From contig JAJEIE010000019.1 of NCBI GenBank assembly GCA_022827625.1, positions 369,181 to 433,180 of the forward strand: DNA of 64,000 bases, in the 5' to 3' direction. A program made the position numbers and the translations under genes. A model generated the notes under the pieces. That model had not been told where the DNA came from. It made no database searches and saw only the letters and a program-made list of their open reading frames with translations. This DNA is from Candidatus Poribacteria bacterium (GTDB lineage Bacteria; Poribacteria; WGA-4E; WGA-3G). Below, one piece after another: positions 34,517 to 42,808 of this stretch. The first letter of the stretch is position 1, and the number at the start of each line of letters is the position of its first letter.

Positions 34517-35842
34517 CTAATCCTCAAATCCCATAAGTCGGTCAGACTCTTTCAGGAAAAATTGCCTATAATGTGGTGGAACACCGATCAAATTTGCATC
34601 TTTATCAAAACCAATATTATGCACATTAACAACACGTCCCTTCGGTTCAAAATAGATCAAGGCCACGTCTTGGGGACGGATGGTTTCTTTTCTGATTTCA
34701 ATGCGTGCACGGTCAATCATATAGTCACTGTGGGTTTCAACGATAAAAGACCGGTTGTCCTGACTCCCCAATTGTGCTAATAAAGAAGAAAGTTCCGCTT
34801 GTGCGCGTGGGTGCAAGTGGACTTCAGGCTGCTGCAGTAAAAAATATGCCATTTCTTGCGAACTGCGAAGGCTTCGTCGAGGAGTCTCAGGATTCAAAAC
34901 ATGCACTAAAATTGGTAAGATTTGACTTACACCATAGCCAACATCAACAATATTGGCATTCGGTCCCCTTACCTTGAATTTCAGCTGAAATGGAGCACCC
35001 AAGGAACGTCCGAGGTTCTTTATCTCTATATTCTGAAATAACCCAGAACTCTTTCCAAATTCTATTAGCTGTGCTTTGAGTGCTTGCCACCGCTTTTGCT
35101 GGGTTGCTTCCATCCTCATCAGTAGCATCGGAACATCGCTTCCCTCCGGATCGTTAAATTCCCGAGTTGGATCGTAAGTGCGTTTAGGACGCGAGCGAAT
35201 CGGAGATGTACTAAATACAGATAGATAGTGACCAACATTCCAAGGATTATATCGTCCTTGTTCCGAATTTTGAAGCATTTCCACATAGTTTGCTAAAGCG
35301 GTTTTTCCTTCAACGTCTCCTTCCAAAAATTGACTGGATTCAAATTGTAAGAAACGAAAAAGGGAGTAGGATGGAAGCATGTCCAAAAGATCGGGATCAC
35401 AATTTATTTCATAGTAGTTGTGCTTCTTGTCAAAGGAAACTAAACGTGCTGGGCTTTCTGTGGTATCATCTCCAATTTTGAAAACAATTTCACCGTCAGG
35501 GAATTTGAGTTTGATCGAGTTTACAACAGGTTCAATTCCCCCAGTTTTTTCTGCAAGTTCGACCATCCATTTAACAGTTTCGATAGTAAATCCTAATTTA
35601 AAAATCTTTTCTTTTGGTCTACCGTTTCTGACAATATCCTTAAAGATCCCCATTGAATAGGGTGCTGCATTAAAGTCTAACGCCTCGCCGCGCAAATAAT
35701 TTGCTAACACTTGGAAACATGCCAGAGCCGTCGTCTTACCAGTGCTATTTTCTCCAACTAAAAAAGTCAACGGACGGATTTCAAGCGTTTGACGCTCGTC
35801 AAAACAGCGGACATCTTCCATTGTGAATTGCGTAATGTTCAT
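34517..35842 (-). CDS. AAA ATPase (DUF3696 type, OLD-like) of an ATPase/PIN pair
   Basis: A 441-residue ABC-type ATPase. Walker A is GENSTGKTT (about residues 30-38). The Walker B region reads YFLLQQPEVHLHPRAQAEL (about 325-343), followed by the FIVETHSDYMIDRARIEIR switch segment. The C-terminus (FDKDANLIGVPPHYRQFFLKESDRLMGF) is typical of DUF3696-family ATPases. No TOPRIM nuclease domain is attached; instead a separate PIN-like gene follows immediately. Such ATPases often sense damage or phage and activate a partner nuclease; that role is inferred here. GGAG lies about 9 nt before the ATG. The divergent gene at 35919 shares its promoter region. Confidence 0.8.
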   Translation of the reverse strand: MNITQFTMEDVRCFDERQTLEIRPLTFLVGENSTGKTTALACFQVLANYLRGEALDFNAAPYSMGIFKDIVRNGRPKEKIFKLGFTIETVKWMVELAEKTGGIEPVVNSIKLKFPDGEIVFKIGDDTTESPARLVSFDKKHNYYEINCDPDLLDMLPSYSLFRFLQFESSQFLEGDVEGKTALANYVEMLQNSEQGRYNPWNVGHYLSVFSTSPIRSRPKRTYDPTREFNDPEGSDVPMLLMRMEATQQKRWQALKAQLIEFGKSSGLFQNIEIKNLGRSLGAPFQLKFKVRGPNANIVDVGYGVSQILPILVHVLNPETPRRSLRSSQEMAYFLLQQPEVHLHPRAQAELSSLLAQLGSQDNRSFIVETHSDYMIDRARIEIRKETIRPQDVALIYFEPKGRVVNVHNIGFDKDANLIGVPPHYRQFFLKESDRLMGFED

Positions 35843-35918
35843 AGCATCATCTCCACAACATTATCGTGTGATTCTGAGATATATGGATTTGTAGTTTTCT
35901 CAGGGCATCGCATGCACT

Positions 35919-37172
35919 ATGGTAACATATCCAATGGGGAAATGTCAACTTTGTCTGGACAAAAAAGACGTTTCGGATACAATGTATTTCATGAGAACAA
36001 AAACCAAACAGCCAATACCCGCTTTCCAAATTACATCGTTACGTGCGATGTTAGCCGCAAAGATCGAGGACGCAGAGAACTTCAAAACGCTACGTCTGAC
36101 TTGCAGCCACACCAGCGAAAATAATACCGAAAAATCGCAGCTGCGAAACGAGGTGGTCATATATCAAGAAGCCAAAGGGAATCTAACGCTAAATCGGTTC
36201 GTCTATGAAGACGGCTCTTCACGGCGGCATATTGATGAGGAGACTGTCCTTGATCGAATTGAGCAGCTGATTGGTGCAGGTTATGACGAAGTCATCTGTG
36301 AGTCGTTCACGGGAGTTGTAAATGTTCGCGTCAGTTCAGGACGTATTGAAATAAATCTCGGGGATTGTCGGTCTACTACCACGGCTAAAAAGCGTCCTAT
36401 TGAAGTTGGAGAGGCTGACAGATTGCTGGGGGCTCTCGATATTTTGACCGCTGACGGAAAAATCAGAAGCGATAAATTCCGAAAGTATGAGCAGATTAAT
36501 CATTTCATCGAGCTCATCCGCGAACAATTGGAAAAGGTGTCGCGACAGCAACGCATTAACGTGGTCGATTGTGGATGTGGGAAATCATACCTTTCATTCG
36601 TCATGAACTACTTTCTGAGTCAGAAACTCGGAAGACGGTGTAAGTTTTTCTGCATTGATACCTCTGTAAGTTTAATCGAAAAATGTAAAGAGATGCAAGC
36701 AGAACTTGACTACGCAAACATGGCGTTCCAACAGTGTCGTATTATGGATTTTGCGTTACCGACAGATATAGACATCCTTTGTAGCTTACACGCCTGCGAT
36801 ACGGCAACTGATGAGGCGATCGCTCTCGGCATCAAGGCGAATGCCGCACTCATAATGGTTGTCCCTTGTTGTCAAAGTGAGATTCTCAACCAACTAACAA
36901 CTCACCCGCTATCGTCCATTACCCGACACGGTGTCTTTGGGGTTAAATTCGCAGATCTATTAACGGATGCCCTTCGGACCCTACTGTTAGAAGCGAATGG
37001 ATACAAAACGAGAGCCATAGAATTTGTGTCACCTATCCACACCCCTAAAAACATCCTAATCCTTGCGGAGAAGATACAGTCTCAAAATTCGATGGCATTG
37101 AAGCAATATCGCGAACTCGTTGATATGTTTCAACTCTCACCCGCATTGGAGAGGTTCTTGACCACTGATTAA
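35919..37172 (+). CDS. SAM-dependent methyltransferase (Methyltransf_32-like)
   Basis: A protein of up to 417 residues with a C-terminal class I methyltransferase domain. Motif I is VVDCGCGKSYLSFVMNYF (about residues 208-225). DILCSLHACDTATDEAIALG and IMVVPCCQSEI (about 280-320) fit the PF13679/METTL25-like family, whose members modify RNA or proteins. The N-terminal 190 residues have no recognisable domain. No good Shine-Dalgarno is seen at any of the in-frame ATGs (35919, 35934, 35982, 35991), so the N-terminus is uncertain; MRTKTK at 35991 is a reasonable alternative. It is divergent from the ATPase/PIN pair and overlaps the convergent cupin gene by 4 nt. Confidence 0.78.
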   Translation: MVTYPMGKCQLCLDKKDVSDTMYFMRTKTKQPIPAFQITSLRAMLAAKIEDAENFKTLRLTCSHTSENNTEKSQLRNEVVIYQEAKGNLTLNRFVYEDGSSRRHIDEETVLDRIEQLIGAGYDEVICESFTGVVNVRVSSGRIEINLGDCRSTTTAKKRPIEVGEADRLLGALDILTADGKIRSDKFRKYEQINHFIELIREQLEKVSRQQRINVVDCGCGKSYLSFVMNYFLSQKLGRRCKFFCIDTSVSLIEKCKEMQAELDYANMAFQQCRIMDFALPTDIDILCSLHACDTATDEAIALGIKANAALIMVVPCCQSEILNQLTTHPLSSITRHGVFGVKFADLLTDALRTLLLEANGYKTRAIEFVSPIHTPKNILILAEKIQSQNSMALKQYRELVDMFQLSPALERFLTTD

Positions 37173-37576
37173 GATTGAGAAAAGACTTCCATTCCCGCAG
37201 CGCCTTCCGCAATCCGGCGGATCTGTTTCTCAAAACCTGGCGGTGAGAGCGTCCATGTAATCCAAAGCGGTGCATCGCCTGTATTAACGAAACGGTGTTC
37301 GACATTGGGTGGGATATAGATGACCGTGCCGGGCTTTAAGTCGGCGACTTCATCGGCAACATATCCTTTACCTTGTCCACCATAGACGAAAATAATCTCC
37401 TCGGCTTCGCTGTGCGAATGCATAGGTATCTCACTCTTCGGATCAACCTCCTCCAACCCCATCGCAAAATGCGCAGTACCGACAGTCTTCGGCTCGACGA
37501 GTGTATATAACGTTCTCGGTGCCTCGCCTTCAATCCGAACGACTTCAGCGTCTTCTTTGTGATAAATATGTTTCAT
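37169..37576 (-). CDS. cupin-domain protein
   Basis: A 135-residue single-cupin protein. Cupin motif 1 is IPMHSHSEAEEIIFVYGGQGKG (about residues 50-71), with the HxH...E metal ligands, and motif 2 is GTVIYIPPNVEHRFVNTG (about 83-100), with the last His. Such small cupins are sugar or amino-acid-type isomerases, dioxygenases or ligand sensors; the substrate is unknown. GGAGGG precedes the ATG by 5 nt. Its 3' end overlaps the methyltransferase gene by 4 nt in convergent orientation. Confidence 0.85.
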   Translation of the reverse strand: MKHIYHKEDAEVVRIEGEAPRTLYTLVEPKTVGTAHFAMGLEEVDPKSEIPMHSHSEAEEIIFVYGGQGKGYVADEVADLKPGTVIYIPPNVEHRFVNTGDAPLWITWTLSPPGFEKQIRRIAEGAAGMEVFSQS

Positions 37577-37649
37577 TTTTCCCTCCAGAATTAAGAAGTT
37601 TCATAGCTGCTTCTTAGTTTATACCTGAATCTGAAAAACTTAATAAGTT

Positions 37650-38453
37650 TTATATCCGTTCTGTGTGAGTTAAAGCCAGCAATAGTTCATGCATCTCACT
37701 CAGACTCGTAATCTGGACATCCGACGTAACCTCGTCGGTTGGCTTGCTCCCCGAGCGGTTTAGCCAAATTCCTTTAAGTCCAGCCTTTTGTGCGCCTAAG
37801 ATGTCCCGACTCAAACTATCCCCAACCATCACTGTTTCGGAGGGCGAGGCAGCAATTGCCTCAAGTGCCAGTTTGAATATTTGAGTATCCGGTTTTCCGA
37901 TACCGACTTCTCCTGAAATTAAGATATGCTTAAAATATTGTGCTAACTTGGCACCTTGAATCTTCTCGCGCTGTAGGTCAGGTGCGCCATTAGTGACGAG
38001 TGCTAATTGGTAGATCTCACGAAGATGTGTCAGATTCTCCTTAACCTCTGGAAATAGAATGTGTCGTGCGCGACGTTCAGACATAAAGGTAATGGACAAC
38101 TGCTCGGCGCAGGACCCGTCACTTACACCGTGATCAGCGAGAGCACGAAACCATGTGTCACGCCTATAGATAGGAGCCCACGTGCGAAGTTTCTTAAGAT
38201 TCGGATCGTTCCCCAGAAAACGGGCCCACAAACCTTCCCATGAGCTAATACCGATAGCACGGCAATAGGTAATGCTTGCAGAAGCGCGCCACAACTCGCC
38301 AGCGTGATAAAGAACCGCTTGATGGAGTGCTTTCGGATTAATGCCGTATTTTTCGCGCGCGTGCTCACATGTTGCCAAAAAAGCCGCATCCGCAGCAGCA
38401 CCTTCTATTACAAGCGTATCGTCAAGGTCAAAAAGGATATTCTTGATTGCCAT
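37650..38453 (-). CDS. HAD-superfamily phosphatase-like hydrolase 1
   Basis: A 267-residue HAD hydrolase. Motif I is FDLDDTL (D8, D10), motif II is LALVTNGAPD (about residues 120-129), the Lys of motif III lies near GEVGIGKPDTQIF, and motif IV is MVGDSLSRDILGAQKAGLKGIW (about 195-216). The layout, with a helical cap in residues 20-100, fits the pyrimidine 5'-nucleotidase/phosphoglycolate phosphatase type. The start is set at MAIKNILF (38453); the longer in-frame start at 38492 adds a non-family leader. A similar HAD gene is at 45309-46067. Confidence 0.85.
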   Translation of the reverse strand: MAIKNILFDLDDTLVIEGAAADAAFLATCEHAREKYGINPKALHQAVLYHAGELWRASASITYCRAIGISSWEGLWARFLGNDPNLKKLRTWAPIYRRDTWFRALADHGVSDGSCAEQLSITFMSERRARHILFPEVKENLTHLREIYQLALVTNGAPDLQREKIQGAKLAQYFKHILISGEVGIGKPDTQIFKLALEAIAASPSETVMVGDSLSRDILGAQKAGLKGIWLNRSGSKPTDEVTSDVQITSLSEMHELLLALTHTERI

Positions 38454-38536
38454 GGCTTGATTATACCTTACATAGAATTCTAAGCAAACCATGTAGAGGT
38501 TTCTTAGATGTTTCGTGTTTTTTTGTAGATATGTTA

Positions 38537-39679
38537 TTACAACGCGCGTATTTCCTCAAATAAAGCCAACTGTTGCTGGTAAGCTTTCGGTAGTGGACGG
38601 ACTTCTTGATAACCCTCAAAAAAAATTGTCCGTTCGTCCTCACTTAATTGGCGTGAAAGCGTCAGAATATCCGAGATATAATAACCAAATCCGAACTGGA
38701 TCATATCAATTGGGCAGGGCTGTCCCTCTGAGACAATAATATTATGGGGTGCCAGATCCAAATGAATCAGTCCAAAAACGTCCCGTCCTTTACCCTGTTC
38801 TTCAACAAACCGTAAAAAGCGCGAAGGAAGGGAAGCGAGTTTGGCAAGTGCCTCCGCTGCGTCATCTATATTACCACTTGCAAGTACCTTTTCAACTTGC
38901 AGCGTAACCCACTCTATATCGTAGTACCGAGGACGGGTAAACCAGTCTGGCAATTCTAACGTTTCCGACACAGCGTGCATGCGACCCACCATGACCCCAA
39001 GACTCCGAATCAGTTCTGGTGTCTTTTCCGCTGCGGAGAGGGCACCCAGTGTTTCGCCGGGAATCCAGTCATACACAGTCGCATAACGTGAGGGTAAGTC
39101 GTTTGGAGAGAGATGTTGAATCATTTCCCCATCACGTCCTGGCACAGGCGAAAGGGTCTTGATCCGCGCTTTATCCCGAAGCGCAGTTAACCAATAGATT
39201 TCGGACCGGATTTTATCAATAGCGGTGCCTGCTTGATGAAGTCTCAGTGTGAATCGTGCGTCCTCAGCATCTACGAAAAACAACATGTTCGCAATATCAA
39301 ATCCAAGACCACTGATTCGGAACGAAGCGTTATTCAATCCATACGACACAACAGCCGCTTTCGCATAGTGCCAATCGGTGATAAGGAACTGTAAACCCTT
39401 TTTGTTATAAACTATCAAAATGTCGTTATCGCAGGCGTGTTGTGTGGATGCGGAGATAAACGTGCGTTGTGCATCATTCAGGGAGTCGAGGAAGGCACGG
39501 ATATCGGGATCAATCTGTGGAGGGTGACCAGAGATTGCTTCGAGCCAATACTGTCTACATCTATCATAACAGTCGATGCGGTAGACGGGGACGGGCGGAT
39601 CTCGGTACCAACCAGAAGAATTTTCGATGGCGTATTCAACCTGGATGCCACAAAATGGGCACGGCATTTTCGCTCCCAT
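38537..39679 (-). CDS. aminoglycoside-phosphotransferase-like kinase with N-terminal zinc ribbon
   Basis: A 380-residue protein with two parts. Residues 1-110 begin MPCPFCG and contain further Cys residues (IDCYDRCRQYW), suggesting a small zinc-binding region. Residues 120-375 form an APH/choline-kinase-like fold with the catalytic loop FGLIHLDLAPHNIIV (about 303-317, HxDxxxxN) and the metal Asp in IDMIQFGFG (about 325-333). The substrate could be a small alcohol, amino sugar or antibiotic. The ATG at 39679 lacks a strong ribosome site; a second ATG is 4 codons in. It lies between the MFS and HAD genes. Confidence 0.75.
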   Translation of the reverse strand: MGAKMPCPFCGIQVEYAIENSSGWYRDPPVPVYRIDCYDRCRQYWLEAISGHPPQIDPDIRAFLDSLNDAQRTFISASTQHACDNDILIVYNKKGLQFLITDWHYAKAAVVSYGLNNASFRISGLGFDIANMLFFVDAEDARFTLRLHQAGTAIDKIRSEIYWLTALRDKARIKTLSPVPGRDGEMIQHLSPNDLPSRYATVYDWIPGETLGALSAAEKTPELIRSLGVMVGRMHAVSETLELPDWFTRPRYYDIEWVTLQVEKVLASGNIDDAAEALAKLASLPSRFLRFVEEQGKGRDVFGLIHLDLAPHNIIVSEGQPCPIDMIQFGFGYYISDILTLSRQLSEDERTIFFEGYQEVRPLPKAYQQQLALFEEIRAL

Positions 39680-39721
39680 GGTGGATTATCCTGTGCTAAC
39701 TTGATAGTGAAATACGGGTGC

Positions 39722-40999
39722 TTAGATTCCTGTGTTGAATCGCGGTTCATCCAGTCTGAAAGTCAACAAGAACCCAATTGAGACGAGGACTGAACAGCTG
39801 ATGAAAACCGGTTCAAACGCTAATGTCTCAATGAGTGCGCCAACCAACGGTGAAACAAATAACGGAATGGCTTGAAAAAGGCTCATCACACCGAGGTATT
39901 GTGGATGTTTTTCTTGTGGCGCGATTTCAAGGGTATAGTTCGTGACAATACGGGCGGACACTGGCGTGAATCCCATAAGCGCGAAAACAATCCAATAAAA
40001 TTGCGCACCCGAAGGCATGCGGCTAATGCCGATCGCTAACAGTGGCATACACGCACTGATTAATATCAGAATACGCAAGACCAATCGGTTCCCCGAGCGG
40101 TCGGCGATGTTGCCCATAATGCCCGCACCGACGGCATTGGACGCATTCTGTGCAACGATTAACGCAACAAAACCGGAAGGGACTAACCCTAACGTCCGCT
40201 GTCCGTAAACGGTGTAATGTGGAAAAAGGGGCCAGATTGCGTAAAACAGCAAGATAACAATCGCAAATCGCCGAAAGTTTCTATCATATCTCAATAAGAG
40301 GAGTGCGTCTCCGAGAAACCGAAAAAAGGGGGCGTTACGTTGTGGGCGTGACGGCAACTCTTTAAACCAAAAACTCACCAAAGCAGCAACACCGAAGGAG
40401 ATAGCCGTTGCGTTGAAAAGCACTGTATAATGGGCAGCATTATCAGACAGCCAACGCGGTAGCAGATAAAAAGCGAGACCGATCGAAATCGTACAGCCGA
40501 TGATATTAGAATAAGCAAGGAGCCGTCCCCGTTTTTCTGGACTGATGAGTTTACCTTGTAGCGTTCCGTTAGCCAGATGATTGCAACCGACAGCAAGCCA
40601 GTGCACAGCACAGAGCACAAGGAAAGTCGCAACAATAACGTTTGCTGACCAGTCTGTTACGCCTAATATAAGAGACAAAACGCACCACGGAATCGCGAAA
40701 CCGAACCCTGTAAACACAAAAAAAGCCTGTTTTTTCGGCATCCGTGCGACGCGCTGCGCGACCAAAAATTGCGGGAGGCTCTGTCCAATGCGTAGGATGA
40801 GTGGGAGCAAGCCACGGATCGTACCAGACGATGTGTAGGTGTCGATAAACGCTGGAATGACCACAGACTCGGATTTGAACATCCAACCGAAACGCATCAC
40901 AATTTGGTTCAAGGCGAATACAATCAAATTCCGTTTCTCGTGCGGATAAGCTTCTTTAGAGCGGATGTTCGTCTGATTCGCCTCACTATTGTTCATCAA
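39722..40999 (-). CDS. MFS transporter
   Basis: A 425-residue integral membrane protein of the major facilitator superfamily with about 12 predicted helices. Hydrophobic segments such as FFVFTGFGFAIPWCVLSLILGV and IVVIL-type stretches are visible throughout. Loop 2-3 has a short basic motif (RVARMPKKQAF, about residues 79-89), and the second half has GNIADRSGNRLVLRI (about 295-310), the repeated MFS A-type motif. The substrate cannot be told; the neighbouring kinase might act on the imported compound. GGAG lies 6 nt before the ATG, which is followed by a second ATG. Confidence 0.85.
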   Translation of the reverse strand: MMNNSEANQTNIRSKEAYPHEKRNLIVFALNQIVMRFGWMFKSESVVIPAFIDTYTSSGTIRGLLPLILRIGQSLPQFLVAQRVARMPKKQAFFVFTGFGFAIPWCVLSLILGVTDWSANVIVATFLVLCAVHWLAVGCNHLANGTLQGKLISPEKRGRLLAYSNIIGCTISIGLAFYLLPRWLSDNAAHYTVLFNATAISFGVAALVSFWFKELPSRPQRNAPFFRFLGDALLLLRYDRNFRRFAIVILLFYAIWPLFPHYTVYGQRTLGLVPSGFVALIVAQNASNAVGAGIMGNIADRSGNRLVLRILILISACMPLLAIGISRMPSGAQFYWIVFALMGFTPVSARIVTNYTLEIAPQEKHPQYLGVMSLFQAIPLFVSPLVGALIETLAFEPVFISCSVLVSIGFLLTFRLDEPRFNTGI

Positions 41000-41058
41000 G
41001 ACTCCATTCGGCTGTTAATATATCTGTAAATTGATGCATTTTCAATAGGTTTAGGATA

Positions 41059-41862
41059 TTAGAGTTCCCCGTTTTGGAGCATGCGTGCGCCGTAAGTTTC
41101 CATCGTTGTTTTCACCTCCGATGTTAACGTCTCTTGCTCGGAGAGTGCTTTGGCAACTCGATGGAACCGTTCAATGTCCCTCAATCCCATAATTGTTACA
41201 TTGACGCTCTTATGACTCAGCACATAGCGATAGAATTCCTCTGGCGGTGGCGCGTCTGAGGCATCGAAGAGTTTATCATTGCGAGATGCGTTCATGATAA
41301 CCACACCCGTGTTATGTTCATCCGTTGCGGGGAAAACTGTCTGTTCGGGTATCCGCAGCGCGCAATTGTACCAGCAGAGAACCGTGTCAAAGAGTCCAGT
41401 GTCTATGGCTGCTTGCACCTGAAACCAGTCATGTCCGGTCACACCGATGAATCGTACCAACCCTTCCTCTCGTGCTTTCTGTGCCATCTCCATCGCGCCG
41501 CCGGGTGCCAGTGCTTTGACGCGTCCGTCTTGCGTGTTCAGATGGTGCAGTTGGTAGATATCGATGTGGTCAATACCAAGTGATTGTAATGATGTTTCAA
41601 GTTCTTTCCGTGCGCTTATGGCATCGCGTTCGTGTGTTTTGGTCGCAATAATAAGTTTATCGCGTTGTCCTTTTATCGCGGTCCCAATGACTTTTTCGTC
41701 CTCACCGTCTCTGTAGGCGCGCGCCGTATCAATATAATTAATACCAGCATCAATTGCCCTGCGGTAAACCTCAGCAGATTCACAATACGCACCACCGATA
41801 CCGAGTCGAGTTACTGTCAAACCTGTGCGACCTAAAACTGTTTTCGGAATCTCATAAGCCAT
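41059..41862 (-). CDS. aldo/keto reductase
   Basis: A 267-residue TIM-barrel NADPH oxidoreductase of the AKR superfamily. The catalytic tetrad fits: D in YIDTARAYRDGEDE (D44 and Y49 region), K in KLIIATKTHERDA (about 74) and H in DIYQLHHLNTQDG (about 106). The C-terminal NADPH-binding end is slightly short for the family (usually 280-340). GAGGT lies 8 nt before the ATG. It is last in a leftward carbohydrate cluster of HAD, Gfo/Idh/MocA, GH32, SDR and AKR genes, separated from the SDR stop by 65 bp. Confidence 0.88.
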   Translation of the reverse strand: MAYEIPKTVLGRTGLTVTRLGIGGAYCESAEVYRRAIDAGINYIDTARAYRDGEDEKVIGTAIKGQRDKLIIATKTHERDAISARKELETSLQSLGIDHIDIYQLHHLNTQDGRVKALAPGGAMEMAQKAREEGLVRFIGVTGHDWFQVQAAIDTGLFDTVLCWYNCALRIPEQTVFPATDEHNTGVVIMNASRNDKLFDASDAPPPEEFYRYVLSHKSVNVTIMGLRDIERFHRVAKALSEQETLTSEVKTTMETYGARMLQNGEL

Positions 41863-41927
41863 TGTGTTACCTCAATCAAAAGTTCAGATTAACATTTTAG
41901 TTTACCAGCCAAAAGTGCACTACATAT

Positions 41928-42797
41928 TTATTGTGGTATGCGATAACCACCGCCGACGTACAGCAGCTGTCCCGTAAGCCATCGCGCTTGCTCAGAACAG
42001 AGAAAAACCGTAACATCCGCCACATCTTCAGGTTTGCCGACTCTACCTAAGGGTGTAGATTTCGCAATTACTTTTTCGTTCTCGGGTTCAATGTAACCTG
42101 TCTGAATGGGTCCAGGCGCAACAACATTCACTGTAATGCCGTATTTCCCCAGTTCGCATGCAGCGGAGTGACTATAAGATTCGATGGCGTGTTTGCTTGC
42201 GGCGTAACTGATGTTCAATGGATGGCAATGTGCAGCATCTGTACTGGTATTTACAATGCGTCCCCAACGCAATCCGTTTTCAAGGTATTGGTTCAAATAC
42301 GCTTGCATCATCAGGGCATACGATCGCGAGTTAATAACAAAATGAGCATCGATGTTTGCAGCAGTCGATAAGAAAATGCCGCTTCCGTCTGTTGAAGTTT
42401 GCTCAGGATCAAATGTTTCCAAAACGCAATGGGTATGGTTGTTGATTAATATGTCAACAGGACCCAATTCTTCCGCACATGCATCAAAAAGTTTTGATAT
42501 ATTCGTTGCATCAGCAAGATCTGCCTCTAAAGCAGATATTGTCATCCCGGCATCTCTAAACTGATTGACAAGTTCGGAGATGGGTTTATGTTGCATGGCT
42601 CGGTAGAGAACATCTCCACCGATTCCTGCTTTTTCGGCACCCTGCAATTCTGTTTCGCTATATGGACGCGGAGGACGAAAAAATGAAGCAAATACCTTCA
42701 CACCTTGTTCGCCGAGTGCTAAAGCCGTTGCAGCACCGATGCCGTGGTTGGCACCAGTAATCAGTGCCACTTTGCCGTTCAACTTTGGGTCAATCAT
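41928..42797 (-). CDS. short-chain dehydrogenase/reductase
   Basis: A 289-residue classical SDR. The cofactor motif is TGANHGIGAATALAL (TGxxxGxG, about residues 15-29), NNH at about 120 corresponds to NNAG, and the catalytic YxxxK is in YAASKHAIESYS (about 225-236). The C-terminal text GRVGKPEDVADVTVFLCSEQARWLTGQLLYVGGGY is typical of 3-oxoacyl-ACP-reductase-like SDRs. A long insertion between the Rossmann start and the NNH motif is unusual. The start at 42797 is preferred because GAGG lies upstream and because the longer start at 42833 overlaps the GH32 gene. It follows the GH32 gene by 11 nt. Confidence 0.87.
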   Translation of the reverse strand: MIDPKLNGKVALITGANHGIGAATALALGEQGVKVFASFFRPPRPYSETELQGAEKAGIGGDVLYRAMQHKPISELVNQFRDAGMTISALEADLADATNISKLFDACAEELGPVDILINNHTHCVLETFDPEQTSTDGSGIFLSTAANIDAHFVINSRSYALMMQAYLNQYLENGLRWGRIVNTSTDAAHCHPLNISYAASKHAIESYSHSAACELGKYGITVNVVAPGPIQTGYIEPENEKVIAKSTPLGRVGKPEDVADVTVFLCSEQARWLTGQLLYVGGGYRIPQ

Positions 42798-42808
42798 AAG
42801 GCGGTCCC

